A stretch of 64,000 bases of DNA. Source: Acinetobacter puyangensis. GTDB taxonomy: Bacteria; Pseudomonadota; Gammaproteobacteria; Pseudomonadales; Moraxellaceae. Made by a program: the position numbers and the translations under genes. The notes beneath the pieces are model-generated. The model did no database searches and was not told the DNA's origin. It was given only the letters and a program-made list of their open reading frames with translations. Shown here piece by piece: positions 18,284 through 27,492 of the stretch. The stretch spans positions 310,001 to 374,000 of the forward strand of contig NZ_OANT01000002.1 of the NCBI RefSeq assembly GCF_900096995.1, written 5' to 3'. How positions within the stretch are numbered: position 1 is the stretch's first letter; every line of letters begins with the position of its first letter.

Positions 18284-19195
18284 TTAAATGATGTGATCGG
18301 TTTCGGTTAATTGCTCAACCAGATAATCGATAAAAACTTTTACTGCGGGTAATATACCTTGCCGACTTGGGTAAACCATGTGGAAAATACCATGTGGAGC
18401 ATGCCATTCTGGTAATACATAAACCAGTTCACCCGATTGAATGGCATCTGCACTGATGGAATCGGGCAGTAATACGATTCCACAGTCCTCTTTGGCCAGT
18501 TGATTCAGCATCACAAAATCCAGACCTAATACATGTGGTTCAATTTTAATTTTAAAGGATTCACCATGATTTGAATTGAGTTCCAGATCATGCCGGATCA
18601 CATGTTCCATCATGCTTAATAAACGATGTTGTGCTAATTCATCTGGATGACGAGGCGTACCGAATTGATTGAGATAGGCTTGACTGGCACAAAGATGTTG
18701 TTGAATTTTGGCAAATCGTCGTACGATCAGTCCGGTATCGTTGTCAAGTTGACTACGTACTCGCAATGCAATATCAATTCCCTCATTAATAACATCATAT
18801 CTGCGATTGCTAATGAATAACTGAATCTGAATTTCTGGATATTGTTTTAAAAAATTGGGCAGTATTTTTGCCAGTTCATGTTGTGCAATCGAGGTTGGTG
18901 TACTGATTTTTACCGTTCCGCGAGGTGTTTCACTAAGTTTATGTACGATGTCCTGTGCAGCTTGTGCTGCATTCAACATGATTTTTGCTTGTTCGTAGAT
19001 TTTCATTCCCATATCAGTGACAGAAAACTGCCGGGAATTGCGATGAATTAAGCGAACGCCTAGATATTGCTCCAGATTTAGTATTCGACGACTAAGTTTG
19101 GATTTTGGAATATCTGTTGCGCGTTCTGCTGCACTAAAGCCACCATGTTCAACCACGACAGCAAAGCAATAAAAATCATCAAAATGTGAAATCAT
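18284..19195 (-). CDS. LysR-type transcriptional regulator
   Basis: A 303-residue protein with N-terminal winged HTH (FAVVVEHGGFSAAERATDIPKSKLSRRILNLE) and a periplasmic-binding-like effector domain from about residue 90 (TVKISTPTSIAQHELAKIL). It most likely controls the nitroreductase gene 221 bases downstream or itself. The inducer cannot be predicted. Confidence 0.92.
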   Translation of the reverse strand: MISHFDDFYCFAVVVEHGGFSAAERATDIPKSKLSRRILNLEQYLGVRLIHRNSRQFSVTDMGMKIYEQAKIMLNAAQAAQDIVHKLSETPRGTVKISTPTSIAQHELAKILPNFLKQYPEIQIQLFISNRRYDVINEGIDIALRVRSQLDNDTGLIVRRFAKIQQHLCASQAYLNQFGTPRHPDELAQHRLLSMMEHVIRHDLELNSNHGESFKIKIEPHVLGLDFVMLNQLAKEDCGIVLLPDSISADAIQSGELVYVLPEWHAPHGIFHMVYPSRQGILPAVKVFIDYLVEQLTETDHII

Positions 19196-19281
19196 TTAAG
19201 AAAAATAGATCTGGGCAGGAAATTAATTGTAACTGAAATTTAAAAAAAATAAAGGAAGAAGCGCTGATGCAAAGCAGATGA

Positions 19282-19357
19282 TGGCGTCCCTACGGGGATT
19301 CGAACCCCGGTTACCGCCGTGAAAGGGCGATGTCCTAGGCCTCTAGACGATAGGGAC
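19282..19357 (-). tRNA. tRNA-Glu (TTC anticodon)
   Basis: On the minus strand the acceptor stem GTCCCTA pairs with TAGGGAC. The anticodon arm displays CCCTTTCACGG, giving anticodon TTC. The T arm is CGGGGTTCGAATCCCCG. The 3' CCA is encoded. Confidence 0.97.
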
Positions 19358-19541
19358 GTTGCGAGGTGTGCGTATAGTACAGAGAGTGAAATTTATTGTC
19401 AATTAAAATATTAATATATGCTGCAAGTGGGTCAGTTGTATCAAGATAATAGATAAGGTTATGAAAAATTCCTTAAAAAAATAAGTATCAATCTTTGAAG
19501 TAGCGTGTTAAGCTAAGATTGTAATGTACGGATTTATACAA

Positions 19542-19728
19542 TTGTTGCTTTAATTCTAGGGCATAATATATAAATCAAAATTACTAATGGATGTGGATAG
19601 GTTGATGTTGAAAGTTTTTCAGAATGACAACGATAGATAAGAAAACAACACTGTTTTTGTTTCGTGTTTCTCTGCTGTTAGCAACACCTGTGCCTCCTTA
19701 TTTATTAAAAAATCGATGAGGAATTGTT
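19542..19728 (+). promoter_or_regulatory. cspA-type promoter and long cold-shock leader
   Basis: A -35-like TTGTTG (19542-19547), 16-base spacer and TAATAT (19564-19569) place transcription start near 19576, giving a leader of about 150 nt before the ATG at 19729. The leader contains a short hairpin AAAACA/TGTTTT near 19640. Long leaders of this kind act as RNA thermosensors in cold-shock genes. GAGGAA precedes the start codon. Confidence 0.55.
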
Positions 19729-19941
19729 ATGTCAGCACGTGAACAAGGTGTTGTAAAGTGGTTTAACGATACTAAAGGCTTTGGTTTTATCCAACGCAGC
19801 AACGGTGAAGATGTATTCGTACATTTCCGTGCGATTCAATCTGATGGTCACCGTTCTTTACGTGACGGTCAACGTGTAGAATTTACAGTTGCACAAGGTC
19901 AAAAAGGTTTACAAGCAGAAGAAGTTCGCGCTGTAGATTAA
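19729..19941 (+). CDS. Cold-shock protein, CspA family
   Basis: A 70-residue single cold-shock domain: [15 protein letters not shown] (RNP1) and [10 protein letters not shown] (RNP2), ending in a short acidic tail. It binds single-stranded RNA and DNA and acts as an RNA chaperone. It has its own leader and terminator, so it is monocistronic. Confidence 0.95.
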   Translation: MSAREQGVVKWFNDTKGFGFIQRSNGEDVFVHFRAIQSDGHRSLRDGQRVEFTVAQGQKGLQAEEVRAVD

Positions 19942-19962
19942 TTTTTGAAATTGAGTAATGAG

Positions 19963-19997
19963 AAAACGCCTTGATAGCTCTTATTGAGGCGTTTTTT
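19963..19997 (+). terminator. Terminator of the cold-shock gene
   Basis: AAAACGCCT pairs with AGGCGTTTT across a 15-base loop, followed by further T. Confidence 0.85.
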
Positions 19998-20057
19998 GTA
20001 TGTATATTAGTTTTATATATAATATTATTTTCGTATTTTGGATAGACAATCAACATT

Positions 20058-21209
20058 ATGGTTTGTGACTTTGATGCTTTAAATTTGCACCCCGAGCTTC
20101 AGCAGGCAATTGATGCTTTAGGTTACACGCAAATGACCCCTATACAGCAAAAGGTTTTAACATTTACTTTGGCTGGGCATGATGCAATAGGAAGGGCGCA
20201 AACAGGAACAGGTAAAACAGCTGCTTTCCTGATTAGTGTGATTAATGATTTATTGAATAATCCTATTCAGACACAACGCTACCGGGGTGAACCGAGAGCA
20301 TTGATTCTTGCACCGACACGAGAGCTTGCCTTACAAATTGAGGCAGATGCGAAGTCTCTGACAAAATTTTCAAATCTGCATCTTGTGACCTTGTTGGGTG
20401 GTGTGGACTTTGACAAACAAAAACAGCAATTGGCCAGCGATTATGTCGATATTGTGGTTGCAACACCAGGGCGTTTAATCGATTTTGTTGAACAAAAAGA
20501 AATCTGGCTGGATCAACTTGAATTTCTAGTGATTGATGAAGCAGATCGATTGCTGGATATGGGTTTTATTCCTGCAATCAAGCGCATTATTCGTTATGCA
20601 CCGCCTAAAGAATCTCGTCAGACCTTATTCTTTTCTGCAACATTTAATATTGATGTATTGAATCTGGCGTATCAATGGCTGCATCAGCCGATTACTGTTG
20701 AAATTGAACCAGAAAAGAAAACCAATGCCGATGTGGAACAGCGGATTTACATGGTGTCCAATCAGGATAAATATCGCTTGCTCGAAGATGTGCTGAAAAA
20801 TGAACCGATCGAAAAAGTCATGATTTTTGCCAATCGTCGTGATCAGGTCAGAAAATTATATGATCGTTTAAAAGCAGATGGCTATCAAGTTGGCATGCTG
20901 TCAGGTGAGATTACACAAGACAAGCGTCTGAAAATGCTGGATAATTTTAAAAAAGGTAAAGTGACCATCATGATTGCAACCGATGTTGCGGGTCGAGGCA
21001 TTCATGTGGATGGCGTATCCCATGTGATTAATTTTACTTTGCCTGAACAATCAGATGATTATGTGCATCGTATTGGCCGTACAGGTCGTGCTGGCGCACA
21101 AGGCATCAGTATCAGTTTTCTATCTGAAGATGATGGATTTAATTTGCCAAATATTGAAAAAGCAATTGGACAAAAATTGCCTCTTACTCGGATTGAAGGC
21201 TATTGCTAG
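20058..21209 (+). CDS. rhlB: DEAD-box RNA helicase RhlB-like
   Basis: 383 residues with the full helicase set: Q motif near TPIQ, Walker A AQTGTGKT (47-54), PTREL, VIDEADRLLDMG, the SAT motif in LFFSATF, VMIFANRR, and HRIGRTGR. The compact length without a basic tail fits RhlB, a helicase linked with RNase E in RNA decay. A perfect stem-loop overlaps the stop codon. Confidence 0.88.
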   Translation: MVCDFDALNLHPELQQAIDALGYTQMTPIQQKVLTFTLAGHDAIGRAQTGTGKTAAFLISVINDLLNNPIQTQRYRGEPRALILAPTRELALQIEADAKSLTKFSNLHLVTLLGGVDFDKQKQQLASDYVDIVVATPGRLIDFVEQKEIWLDQLEFLVIDEADRLLDMGFIPAIKRIIRYAPPKESRQTLFFSATFNIDVLNLAYQWLHQPITVEIEPEKKTNADVEQRIYMVSNQDKYRLLEDVLKNEPIEKVMIFANRRDQVRKLYDRLKADGYQVGMLSGEITQDKRLKMLDNFKKGKVTIMIATDVAGRGIHVDGVSHVINFTLPEQSDDYVHRIGRTGRAGAQGISISFLSEDDGFNLPNIEKAIGQKLPLTRIEGYC

Positions 21210-21217
21210 CCTTCAAT
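21192..21217 (+). terminator. Perfect stem-loop overlapping the rhlB stop codon
   Basis: An 11-bp perfect stem ATTGAAGGCTA / TAGCCTTCAAT with loop TTGC includes the last codons and the TAG. There is no T-run, so it is a weak terminator or an mRNA 3'-end stabiliser. Confidence 0.55.
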
Positions 21218-21233
21218 GTGTTGTTATAACTGC

Positions 21234-21605
21234 TTATTTACAATAAAAATCCAAAGTAACATTATAGTCGGTATCCTGACTAATATTGACGTCTTTGCCT
21301 AAAATTGCACCGGCAATTGAGCCAGCCTGATTAATGATTTTGCCTGTGCTTTCATCGACCACACCATTATATTGAGTTGATTCATTGCTGACCACCGGTG
21401 CAGTTCCTCGTTTACACGTATTTTGTGCTGCTTTGACGGCATTGTTTTGTGCGGTAATTTTATTTTTGCCAATACCTGTCACTTGGTATTGATTATTTTC
21501 TTTTTGAATAGCAAGGCTTGATGTGGGTTGTGTTGCACAGGCGGTCAATCCGATGGCCGCACAGATTGATAAAGTGATCATTATCGGTTTAATCGTATTT
21601 TTCAT
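21234..21605 (-). CDS. Small lipoprotein, 123 aa
   Basis: The N-terminal signal segment ends in a lipobox-like LTACA (Cys at about 23), predicting an outer-membrane lipoprotein. The rest is a compact domain with one Cys in NTCKRGTAPVV and a terminal FYCK. No family is recognised with confidence. It is convergent with rhlB. Confidence 0.7.
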   Translation of the reverse strand: MKNTIKPIMITLSICAAIGLTACATQPTSSLAIQKENNQYQVTGIGKNKITAQNNAVKAAQNTCKRGTAPVVSNESTQYNGVVDESTGKIINQAGSIAGAILGKDVNISQDTDYNVTLDFYCK

Positions 21606-21803
21606 TTTCTCATCTCAGCTGTAAATTCATTTTCTTGATACTTGTTTATCATAGCCTGAGCATAAAAATAAAATATGGAAAAACTGTAACTTATCTGTTT
21701 TGAAATTTTTCTGTTTAGACAAAATCAGACACACTTATCTTGTGTTCTTCATATTTTTGCTATGATACATTGCACAGGGAATCATTTATGAAAGATATAT
21801 AAG

Positions 21804-22379
21804 ATGCAGGATTTAACCACCGAACAGGTTGTACAATTCATTAACAGTCGCCAGTCAATTGGCCATCTTGTCGAACCGGCACCGACACCAGCACAATTGG
21901 AACTCGCAATTGAGGCAGCCTTAACAGCACCTGATCATCATCGTTTGCATCCATGGCGCTTTATTGTGGTTCAGGGAGAGCAGCGCGCAGCTTTTGGAGA
22001 GCTACTTGCGCATAGTTTGCGTGAAGATGGTGAAACTGATGAGAATCAACTTGAGCGTGTCAAACACCATCCTTTAAGAGCACCGTTATTACTGGTTTGT
22101 GTCATGCAATATCATCCACATCCGAAAGTGCCACACTATGAGCAGGTATTAAGTTGTGGTGCAGCCATTCAAAATCTACTTCTGGTGTTACAAGCACAGG
22201 GCTTTGCAAGCATGTGGCGTTCTGGAGCAGTGGCTGAGTCTGCGCATTTTAAAAGAATTTTAGGCTGTAATGTCACAGATGAAATTGCCGGTTTGGTGTA
22301 TATTGGTACCTCGCCCAAAGCAATTGCGCCCCGTCAAAAACTTGCTGTATCAGAATTTTTAACTCAATGGCAGGCATAA
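21804..22379 (+). CDS. Nitroreductase, YdjA-like
   Basis: 191 residues with FMN-contact sequence INSRQSIGHLVEPAP, ALTAPDHHRLHPWRF and SMWRSGAVAES, as in the YdjA/NfnB-like small nitroreductases. AAGATATATAAG precedes the ATG. It is separate from the other nitroreductase at 17.5 kb and belongs to a different subgroup. Confidence 0.85.
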   Translation: MQDLTTEQVVQFINSRQSIGHLVEPAPTPAQLELAIEAALTAPDHHRLHPWRFIVVQGEQRAAFGELLAHSLREDGETDENQLERVKHHPLRAPLLLVCVMQYHPHPKVPHYEQVLSCGAAIQNLLLVLQAQGFASMWRSGAVAESAHFKRILGCNVTDEIAGLVYIGTSPKAIAPRQKLAVSEFLTQWQA

Positions 22380-22498
22380 TGTCTGTTCATGTACTTATTT
22401 TTCACAAAGTCATCTGTCAGTGTGTGGATTTTTAAGCATTGTGTTGTTGGCGAGATGGTGCAAGTTTTATTATTTAATGATTTTGGAAAGGTTGACTC

Positions 22499-23581
22499 GT
22501 GTCTCAAGCAAATTTTACAGAAATTGTTCAGGAACAAGGATTGGAGCCAGAGGCAAAACCGCATTTGCGTGTGACTGTACTTGGCGGCGGCAGTTTTGGT
22601 ACTGCAATGGCAAATTTAGCCGCTCGTAATGGTTGCGATACCATGATGTGGATTCGTGATGCTGCTTCTGCAACAGAAATTCAGAACAGTCGGGTCAATA
22701 AACGCTATTTACCAGATTTCACGCTTGAGCAAAGTTTAAAGGTGGTTTCTGATCTTGAACTGGCCATTCGGGATCGTGACATTATCCTGATTGCAATTCC
22801 TAGTCATGCCTTTCGACATGTGGTGCAGCAAATTGCGCCAATGATCACTGCGCAGGTTGTGGTGTCATTAACCAAAGGCATTGAGAAAGATACCTTTTAC
22901 TTTATGAGTGATATTATTCGTCAGGAATTGCCTGAAGTGCCTTACGGTGTATTGTCAGGTCCAAATCTTGCCAAGGAAATCATGCAGGGTATGCCGGCAG
23001 GAACGGTCATCGCCAGTCATTCCGAACAATTGCGTGTCGCAGTGCAACATGCTTTGCATAGTGCATTATTCCGGGTTTTCGCCAGTGATGATGTGCATGG
23101 TGTGGAGCTGGGCGGGGCATTAAAAAATATTTATGCGGTTGCCATGGGCATGGGGGCTGCATATAACGTCGGTGAAAACAGTAAAAGTATGTTGATTACC
23201 CGTGCTTTGGCAGAAATGAGTCGTTTTGCGGTAAAACTGGGTGCCAATCCGCTAACATTCCTAGGCTTATCTGGTGTTGGTGATTTATTTGCAACCTGCA
23301 ATAGTCCCTTAAGTCGTAATTATCAGGTCGGTTATGCATTGGGGCAGGGTAAATCGCTACAACAGGCAGTTGAGGAATTGGGGCAAACAGCGGAAGGAAT
23401 TAATACCATTGTTCAAGTCCGTGCCCGTGCCGAGGAACTGGATGTGTATATGCCGATTACCTGTGCATTATATGAAGTGATTTTTGAACACGCGCCGCCG
23501 CTTAATGTCGCTTTATCCTTGATGAAAAATGGTAATCGCAGTGATGTGGAATTTGTTTTGCCACATCAACAATTGTCATAA
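22499..23581 (+). CDS. gpsA: Glycerol-3-phosphate dehydrogenase [NAD(P)+]
   Basis: The GTG start at 22499 is preceded by GGAAAGG. The Rossmann motif VTVLGGGSFGTAMA is near residue 26. VVSLTKGIE, LSGPNLAKEI, GGALKNIYAVAMGM with the catalytic Lys, and SGVGDLFATCNSPLSRNYQVG are typical. It makes sn-glycerol 3-phosphate for phospholipid synthesis. The extended N-terminus of about 20 residues before the Rossmann fold is slightly unusual. Confidence 0.95.
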   Translation: MSQANFTEIVQEQGLEPEAKPHLRVTVLGGGSFGTAMANLAARNGCDTMMWIRDAASATEIQNSRVNKRYLPDFTLEQSLKVVSDLELAIRDRDIILIAIPSHAFRHVVQQIAPMITAQVVVSLTKGIEKDTFYFMSDIIRQELPEVPYGVLSGPNLAKEIMQGMPAGTVIASHSEQLRVAVQHALHSALFRVFASDDVHGVELGGALKNIYAVAMGMGAAYNVGENSKSMLITRALAEMSRFAVKLGANPLTFLGLSGVGDLFATCNSPLSRNYQVGYALGQGKSLQQAVEELGQTAEGINTIVQVRARAEELDVYMPITCALYEVIFEHAPPLNVALSLMKNGNRSDVEFVLPHQQLS

Positions 23582-23623
23582 TTATTTGTTAAAATAAAAT
23601 ATTATTGGAGAGTTTGATCATTT

Positions 23624-24085
23624 ATGCGCTTGATATTGGTACGTCATGGGGAAGCAGATCCAAACCGAAGTGGTCTGGATTCTGCTCGGCAATTAACAGA
23701 CAAAGGTCATCAACAGGCAGCGTTGACTGCACAGTATATTGCCGAGAATTTTCAGCCGGATTTGTTTGTGGTCAGTCCCTATATCCGGGCGCAACAGACA
23801 CTGGCCCATATACAACAAAAATTCCCAAATGTGCCGATGCAAGTCTATAAGGATATTACGCCTGATGATCCTGCTGCGCCTGCGCTACAATGGCTCTCAA
23901 ATTTAACCCAGGAAACAGTGGTTGTGGTTTGTCATATGAATATTGTGGCCTATATCGCAGCATTATTAACCGAAGATGTTCCAGAAGGCTTTGCATTGGC
24001 AGAAGCCAGAGTTTTTGAACATCCTGTGATTATGGTTGGACTTTCTCAGGAAAAAGCACGTTTTGTACCGCATGTTCAAAATTAA
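23624..24085 (+). CDS. sixA: Phosphohistidine phosphatase SixA
   Basis: 153 residues with the RHG catalytic motif LILVRHGEADP at the N-terminus, SPYIRAQQTL with the second Arg, and VVVVCHMNIVAYI with the acceptor-side His. It dephosphorylates phosphohistidine on phosphotransfer proteins. GGAGAG precedes the ATG by 11 bases. It sits between gpsA and gspL on the same strand with short gaps. Confidence 0.88.
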   Translation: MRLILVRHGEADPNRSGLDSARQLTDKGHQQAALTAQYIAENFQPDLFVVSPYIRAQQTLAHIQQKFPNVPMQVYKDITPDDPAAPALQWLSNLTQETVVVVCHMNIVAYIAALLTEDVPEGFALAEARVFEHPVIMVGLSQEKARFVPHVQN

Positions 24086-24103
24086 AAAAACGAAGGAATT
24101 AAA

Positions 24104-25252
24104 ATGTTATATCTAGCGATGCCTGAGGGACAAGGACAGTGGTTATGGCAACTGGATGACGGGGCATGGCAAGTTGCGGACTCTATAGATCAACTCATTC
24201 AAACTGTGCAAATTTTATATAAAGGCATCGATTGTGTGGTATTTTTCCCGAGTCAAAGCGCACAATTTTTTACCCAGGCGCTGCCACGGGCACAGTATAA
24301 ACAGTTGGGACAGCAGGGTGTTGCTTATTTAATTGAAGAATACACTATCGATCCGATTGATCATCTGGCGATTTTTCATGATTTTCATGATGATCAGGTC
24401 AATTTTATGGCCATGTCACAAATGACACGGGAAACCTATCAAAAAAGTCTGGCATTGTTGCCATGGCATGTATTGGCATTATTACCGGATTTTCTGCTTG
24501 TGCCTGTTCCCGATAAAGACAATTGTAATATTGCACAGATTTTTGATCGAAAATTAGTACGTTGGTCGCTTTATCGTGGCTGGTCTTTTGATGATGTCAC
24601 CTTACTTGCACAGTTGCCAGTGACAGTAAATATCGCCAATTTATATCAGCTAGATGACGGTTTGACTGCTTCAGTCAAAGCCATTATAGGTGATGATGTG
24701 GATTATCGTGTACTTGCACTGGATAAAATCAACATTTCACGTTTTAAACAACATCCCTTCAATGCTTTGTTAAAAACCAAACGTAAACAGAATTCCGGGG
24801 CGAATTACTGGAAGGCTTGTGCTGCAATATTGTGTCTGGCTGTGATTGCGCAAGTGACTTATGATACTTTGCAATGGTGGAAATATCAGTCCATTGCCAA
24901 TCAAACTGCACAATTGGCAATTGATCAATATAAACAGTGGTTTCCCAATGAAAGCCGTATCAATGAGCAAAATTTAAACAGTAATTTTAAGTCCAAATTA
25001 AGTAGCAATGCTGCGGCCGATCGTCAGGTATTGCAGTTAATTAGCAGGGTTGGACCCATTTTACAACAAGCCAATATTGCAGCAGAACAAGTCACTTATC
25101 AGGACAATGTCCTAAATTTAAGTTTAATCGCCCGTAATAGTGATGTGTTAACTCGCTTGACAGAGCAATTCAAACAGCAAGGTTTTGCAGTGGAATTGGG
25201 TGCAATACGTAATCAGGGCAGCAATGTCATTGGTTTGGTAAAGGTGCAATAA
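24104..25252 (+). CDS. gspL: Type II secretion inner-membrane protein GspL
   Basis: The cytoplasmic actin-like domain spans about residues 1-225, one membrane segment follows (YWKACAAILCLAVIAQVTY, about 238-256), and a periplasmic ferredoxin-like domain completes the protein. This is the GspL plan. It links the GspE ATPase to the envelope. The stop is 2 bases from gspM, so the two are coupled. The other gsp genes are not in view; scattered gsp loci are usual in Acinetobacter. Confidence 0.85.
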   Translation: MLYLAMPEGQGQWLWQLDDGAWQVADSIDQLIQTVQILYKGIDCVVFFPSQSAQFFTQALPRAQYKQLGQQGVAYLIEEYTIDPIDHLAIFHDFHDDQVNFMAMSQMTRETYQKSLALLPWHVLALLPDFLLVPVPDKDNCNIAQIFDRKLVRWSLYRGWSFDDVTLLAQLPVTVNIANLYQLDDGLTASVKAIIGDDVDYRVLALDKINISRFKQHPFNALLKTKRKQNSGANYWKACAAILCLAVIAQVTYDTLQWWKYQSIANQTAQLAIDQYKQWFPNESRINEQNLNSNFKSKLSSNAAADRQVLQLISRVGPILQQANIAAEQVTYQDNVLNLSLIARNSDVLTRLTEQFKQQGFAVELGAIRNQGSNVIGLVKVQ

Positions 25253-25254
25253 CG

Positions 25255-25752
25255 ATGGCAAATCGCATAACAAATATGTTGAATGGTCTGAGTGGGCGTT
25301 TGAATACGCTTGTGGTTTTTGTGGAAGACTATCTGGATCAATTGCAGCCGCGTGAACGCATTGCAGTCATTGTTCTGGCACTTTTTCTCAGTGTTGCAGC
25401 AATCGTATCTTTGTTATGGTTTCCCCATCAGGCTGCCCTGAAACAACAACAGAGAGTAACCGAGTTAAAAGATACTATTCATTGGATGCAAACCAATGCC
25501 GTACAACTGTCGACAGAAAGTACCGATGCATTAACAGCAGCTGAAAAAGTCCAGCGTGTTGCCCAGCAACAAGGACTAAGTGTACAAAGTCAGGATAATC
25601 AAAATCAGATTAAACTCACCACTTCTCATCAGAATTATGCAGTGCTGGCAAATTTTTTGACCCAGCTTGCACAGCAAGGACTGAGCATTGTTTCCATGGA
25701 TATGCAGAAGCAAAGTGATGGGGTCATTAAACTAATTGCAACAATTCAATAG
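25255..25752 (+). CDS. gspM: Type II secretion protein GspM
   Basis: 165 residues with a cytoplasmic N-terminus, one membrane segment (IAVIVLALFLSVAAIVSLLW, about 40-59), a coiled-coil stretch and a small periplasmic domain. It partners with GspL in the inner-membrane platform. It follows gspL by 2 bases. Confidence 0.85.
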   Translation: MANRITNMLNGLSGRLNTLVVFVEDYLDQLQPRERIAVIVLALFLSVAAIVSLLWFPHQAALKQQQRVTELKDTIHWMQTNAVQLSTESTDALTAAEKVQRVAQQQGLSVQSQDNQNQIKLTTSHQNYAVLANFLTQLAQQGLSIVSMDMQKQSDGVIKLIATIQ

Positions 25753-25848
25753 ATTCGTTGTCCTGAATATTGATGAATAGGCATACCTTTTAGCATTCGC
25801 CTAGCGTATAATTAAAGCATTGACGCCAAAAATTATTGATTAAACGGT

Positions 25849-26865
25849 ATGTTATATTCTTTAGCTCGTCCTATTTTATTTAAACTTGAAGCGGAACGTG
25901 CCCATGAGGTGACGTTGTCTGCATTAAAAACGTCCTATAAATTAGGCTTCATTCAAACCACCTACAAACAATATCTTAAACCCTTGATTTGTATGGGTAT
26001 TACTTTTCCGAATCCAGTGGGATTGGCAGCCGGATTGGATAAAAACGGTGATTATATTGATGCCTTGGCTGCGTTAGGCTTTGGTTTTATCGAGATTGGT
26101 ACCATTACACCACGTCCACAACCGGGTAATCCGCATCCTCGCTTATTCCGTTTGCCTGAAGCAAAAGCAATCATTAATCGTATGGGGTTTAATAATGATG
26201 GCGTTGACAAACTGGTGGAAAATGTAAAAGCTGCCCAATACAAAGGCGTATTAGGGATTAATATTGGTAAAAATGCCGATACACCAGTTGAAAATGCCAC
26301 TCAAGATTATCTGATTTGTCTTGATAAAGTCTATCAATATGCTTCTTATGTAACGGTAAATATTTCCTCACCAAATACCAAAGGTTTGCGCAGTTTACAA
26401 AGTGGTCATGCATTAACTGAATTGCTTGACACCTTAAAGAATAGACAGCTGGAACTGGCTGAAAAATATGGTTTTTATGTACCATTGGTGTTGAAAGTCG
26501 CGCCTGATCTGGAACATGAAGACATTGAGTTTATTGCGGGCGAATTATTAAGATTCCAGATTGACGGATTGATTGTGACCAATACCACCTTAAGTCGTGA
26601 AGGGGTTGAAGGTTTAAAACATGCTGAAGAACAGGGTGGTCTATCCGGCGAACCAGTCTTCAAAAAAAGTACGCATTGCCTGACACAATTCTCCAAAATC
26701 TTGCAGGACCGCATTCCCTTAATTGGTGTTGGCGGGATTTTATCCGGTGATCAGGCTGCCTTGAAACAGGCCTCTGGCGCAAGTTTGGTGCAGTTATATA
26801 GTGGATTGATTTATACAGGTCCTAATTTGATTGCAGACTGTGTAAAAACCATGCATTCCGTCTAA
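25849..26865 (+). CDS. pyrD: Dihydroorotate dehydrogenase (quinone), class 2
   Basis: 338 residues with an N-terminal amphipathic region ([19 protein letters not shown]) for membrane contact, [54 protein letters not shown] with the catalytic Ser, and [13 protein letters not shown]. It catalyses the quinone-linked step of pyrimidine synthesis at the inner membrane. Confidence 0.96.
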   Translation: MLYSLARPILFKLEAERAHEVTLSALKTSYKLGFIQTTYKQYLKPLICMGITFPNPVGLAAGLDKNGDYIDALAALGFGFIEIGTITPRPQPGNPHPRLFRLPEAKAIINRMGFNNDGVDKLVENVKAAQYKGVLGINIGKNADTPVENATQDYLICLDKVYQYASYVTVNISSPNTKGLRSLQSGHALTELLDTLKNRQLELAEKYGFYVPLVLKVAPDLEHEDIEFIAGELLRFQIDGLIVTNTTLSREGVEGLKHAEEQGGLSGEPVFKKSTHCLTQFSKILQDRIPLIGVGGILSGDQAALKQASGASLVQLYSGLIYTGPNLIADCVKTMHSV

Positions 26866-26880
26866 TGCACATATTAAACG

Positions 26881-27465
26881 ATGAATAACATTGATCTCGT
26901 CATTTTGGTATTGTTACTGTTGAGCAGTATAAACGGTTTAAGACAGGGCTTAATTCATGCGCTGGCGAATTTGATCGGCTGGGTTTTGGCGCTGATTCTG
27001 GCAATTCGTTATAATGAACAAGTACAGCCCTGGATGGCATTGTTAACCGATGATATTACGGTACAAAAAATTGCGGCTTTTGCTGTCATAGTTATGCTGG
27101 TGATTTTCCTAACTTGGATTGCCGGCTATTTTCTGCATCAGGTGTTTAAAAAATTAAAATTATCATGGCTGAATCGTCTGGCAGGTGGCAGTTTTGGCCT
27201 GGCAAAAAGTCTGGTGGTATTTCTGGTATTAATTCATACGCTGGATCCATGGTTTGCCGAAAGTAAAACTTGGAAAAGTTCAAAAATGATTGCTTTATTG
27301 ATGCCTTATGCAGCACCTGCTACAGCTTACTCTAAAGAATTTGTACAAATAACGACTGACAAGCTCGAAAATCAACAATCTGATAAGAATAATCACAGTC
27401 AAGGTGTTATAATGCAAAACTCAACGACTGACAACAAAAGTCAGGTTGATAATCCATTTCAGTAA
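26881..27465 (+). CDS. cvpA: CvpA family membrane protein
   Basis: A 194-residue protein with an N-terminal four-helix membrane region matching CvpA (IDLVILVLLLLSSINGLRQG, GWVLALILAI, further segments near 60-80 and 100-120) and a hydrophilic C-terminal tail. The cvpA-purF order is conserved; purF follows after 27 bases. CvpA is implicated in colicin V production and envelope stress tolerance. Confidence 0.9.
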   Translation: MNNIDLVILVLLLLSSINGLRQGLIHALANLIGWVLALILAIRYNEQVQPWMALLTDDITVQKIAAFAVIVMLVIFLTWIAGYFLHQVFKKLKLSWLNRLAGGSFGLAKSLVVFLVLIHTLDPWFAESKTWKSSKMIALLMPYAAPATAYSKEFVQITTDKLENQQSDKNNHSQGVIMQNSTTDNKSQVDNPFQ

Positions 27466-27492
27466 ACTCCCTAGCTGGTCTGCGAGGTCATT

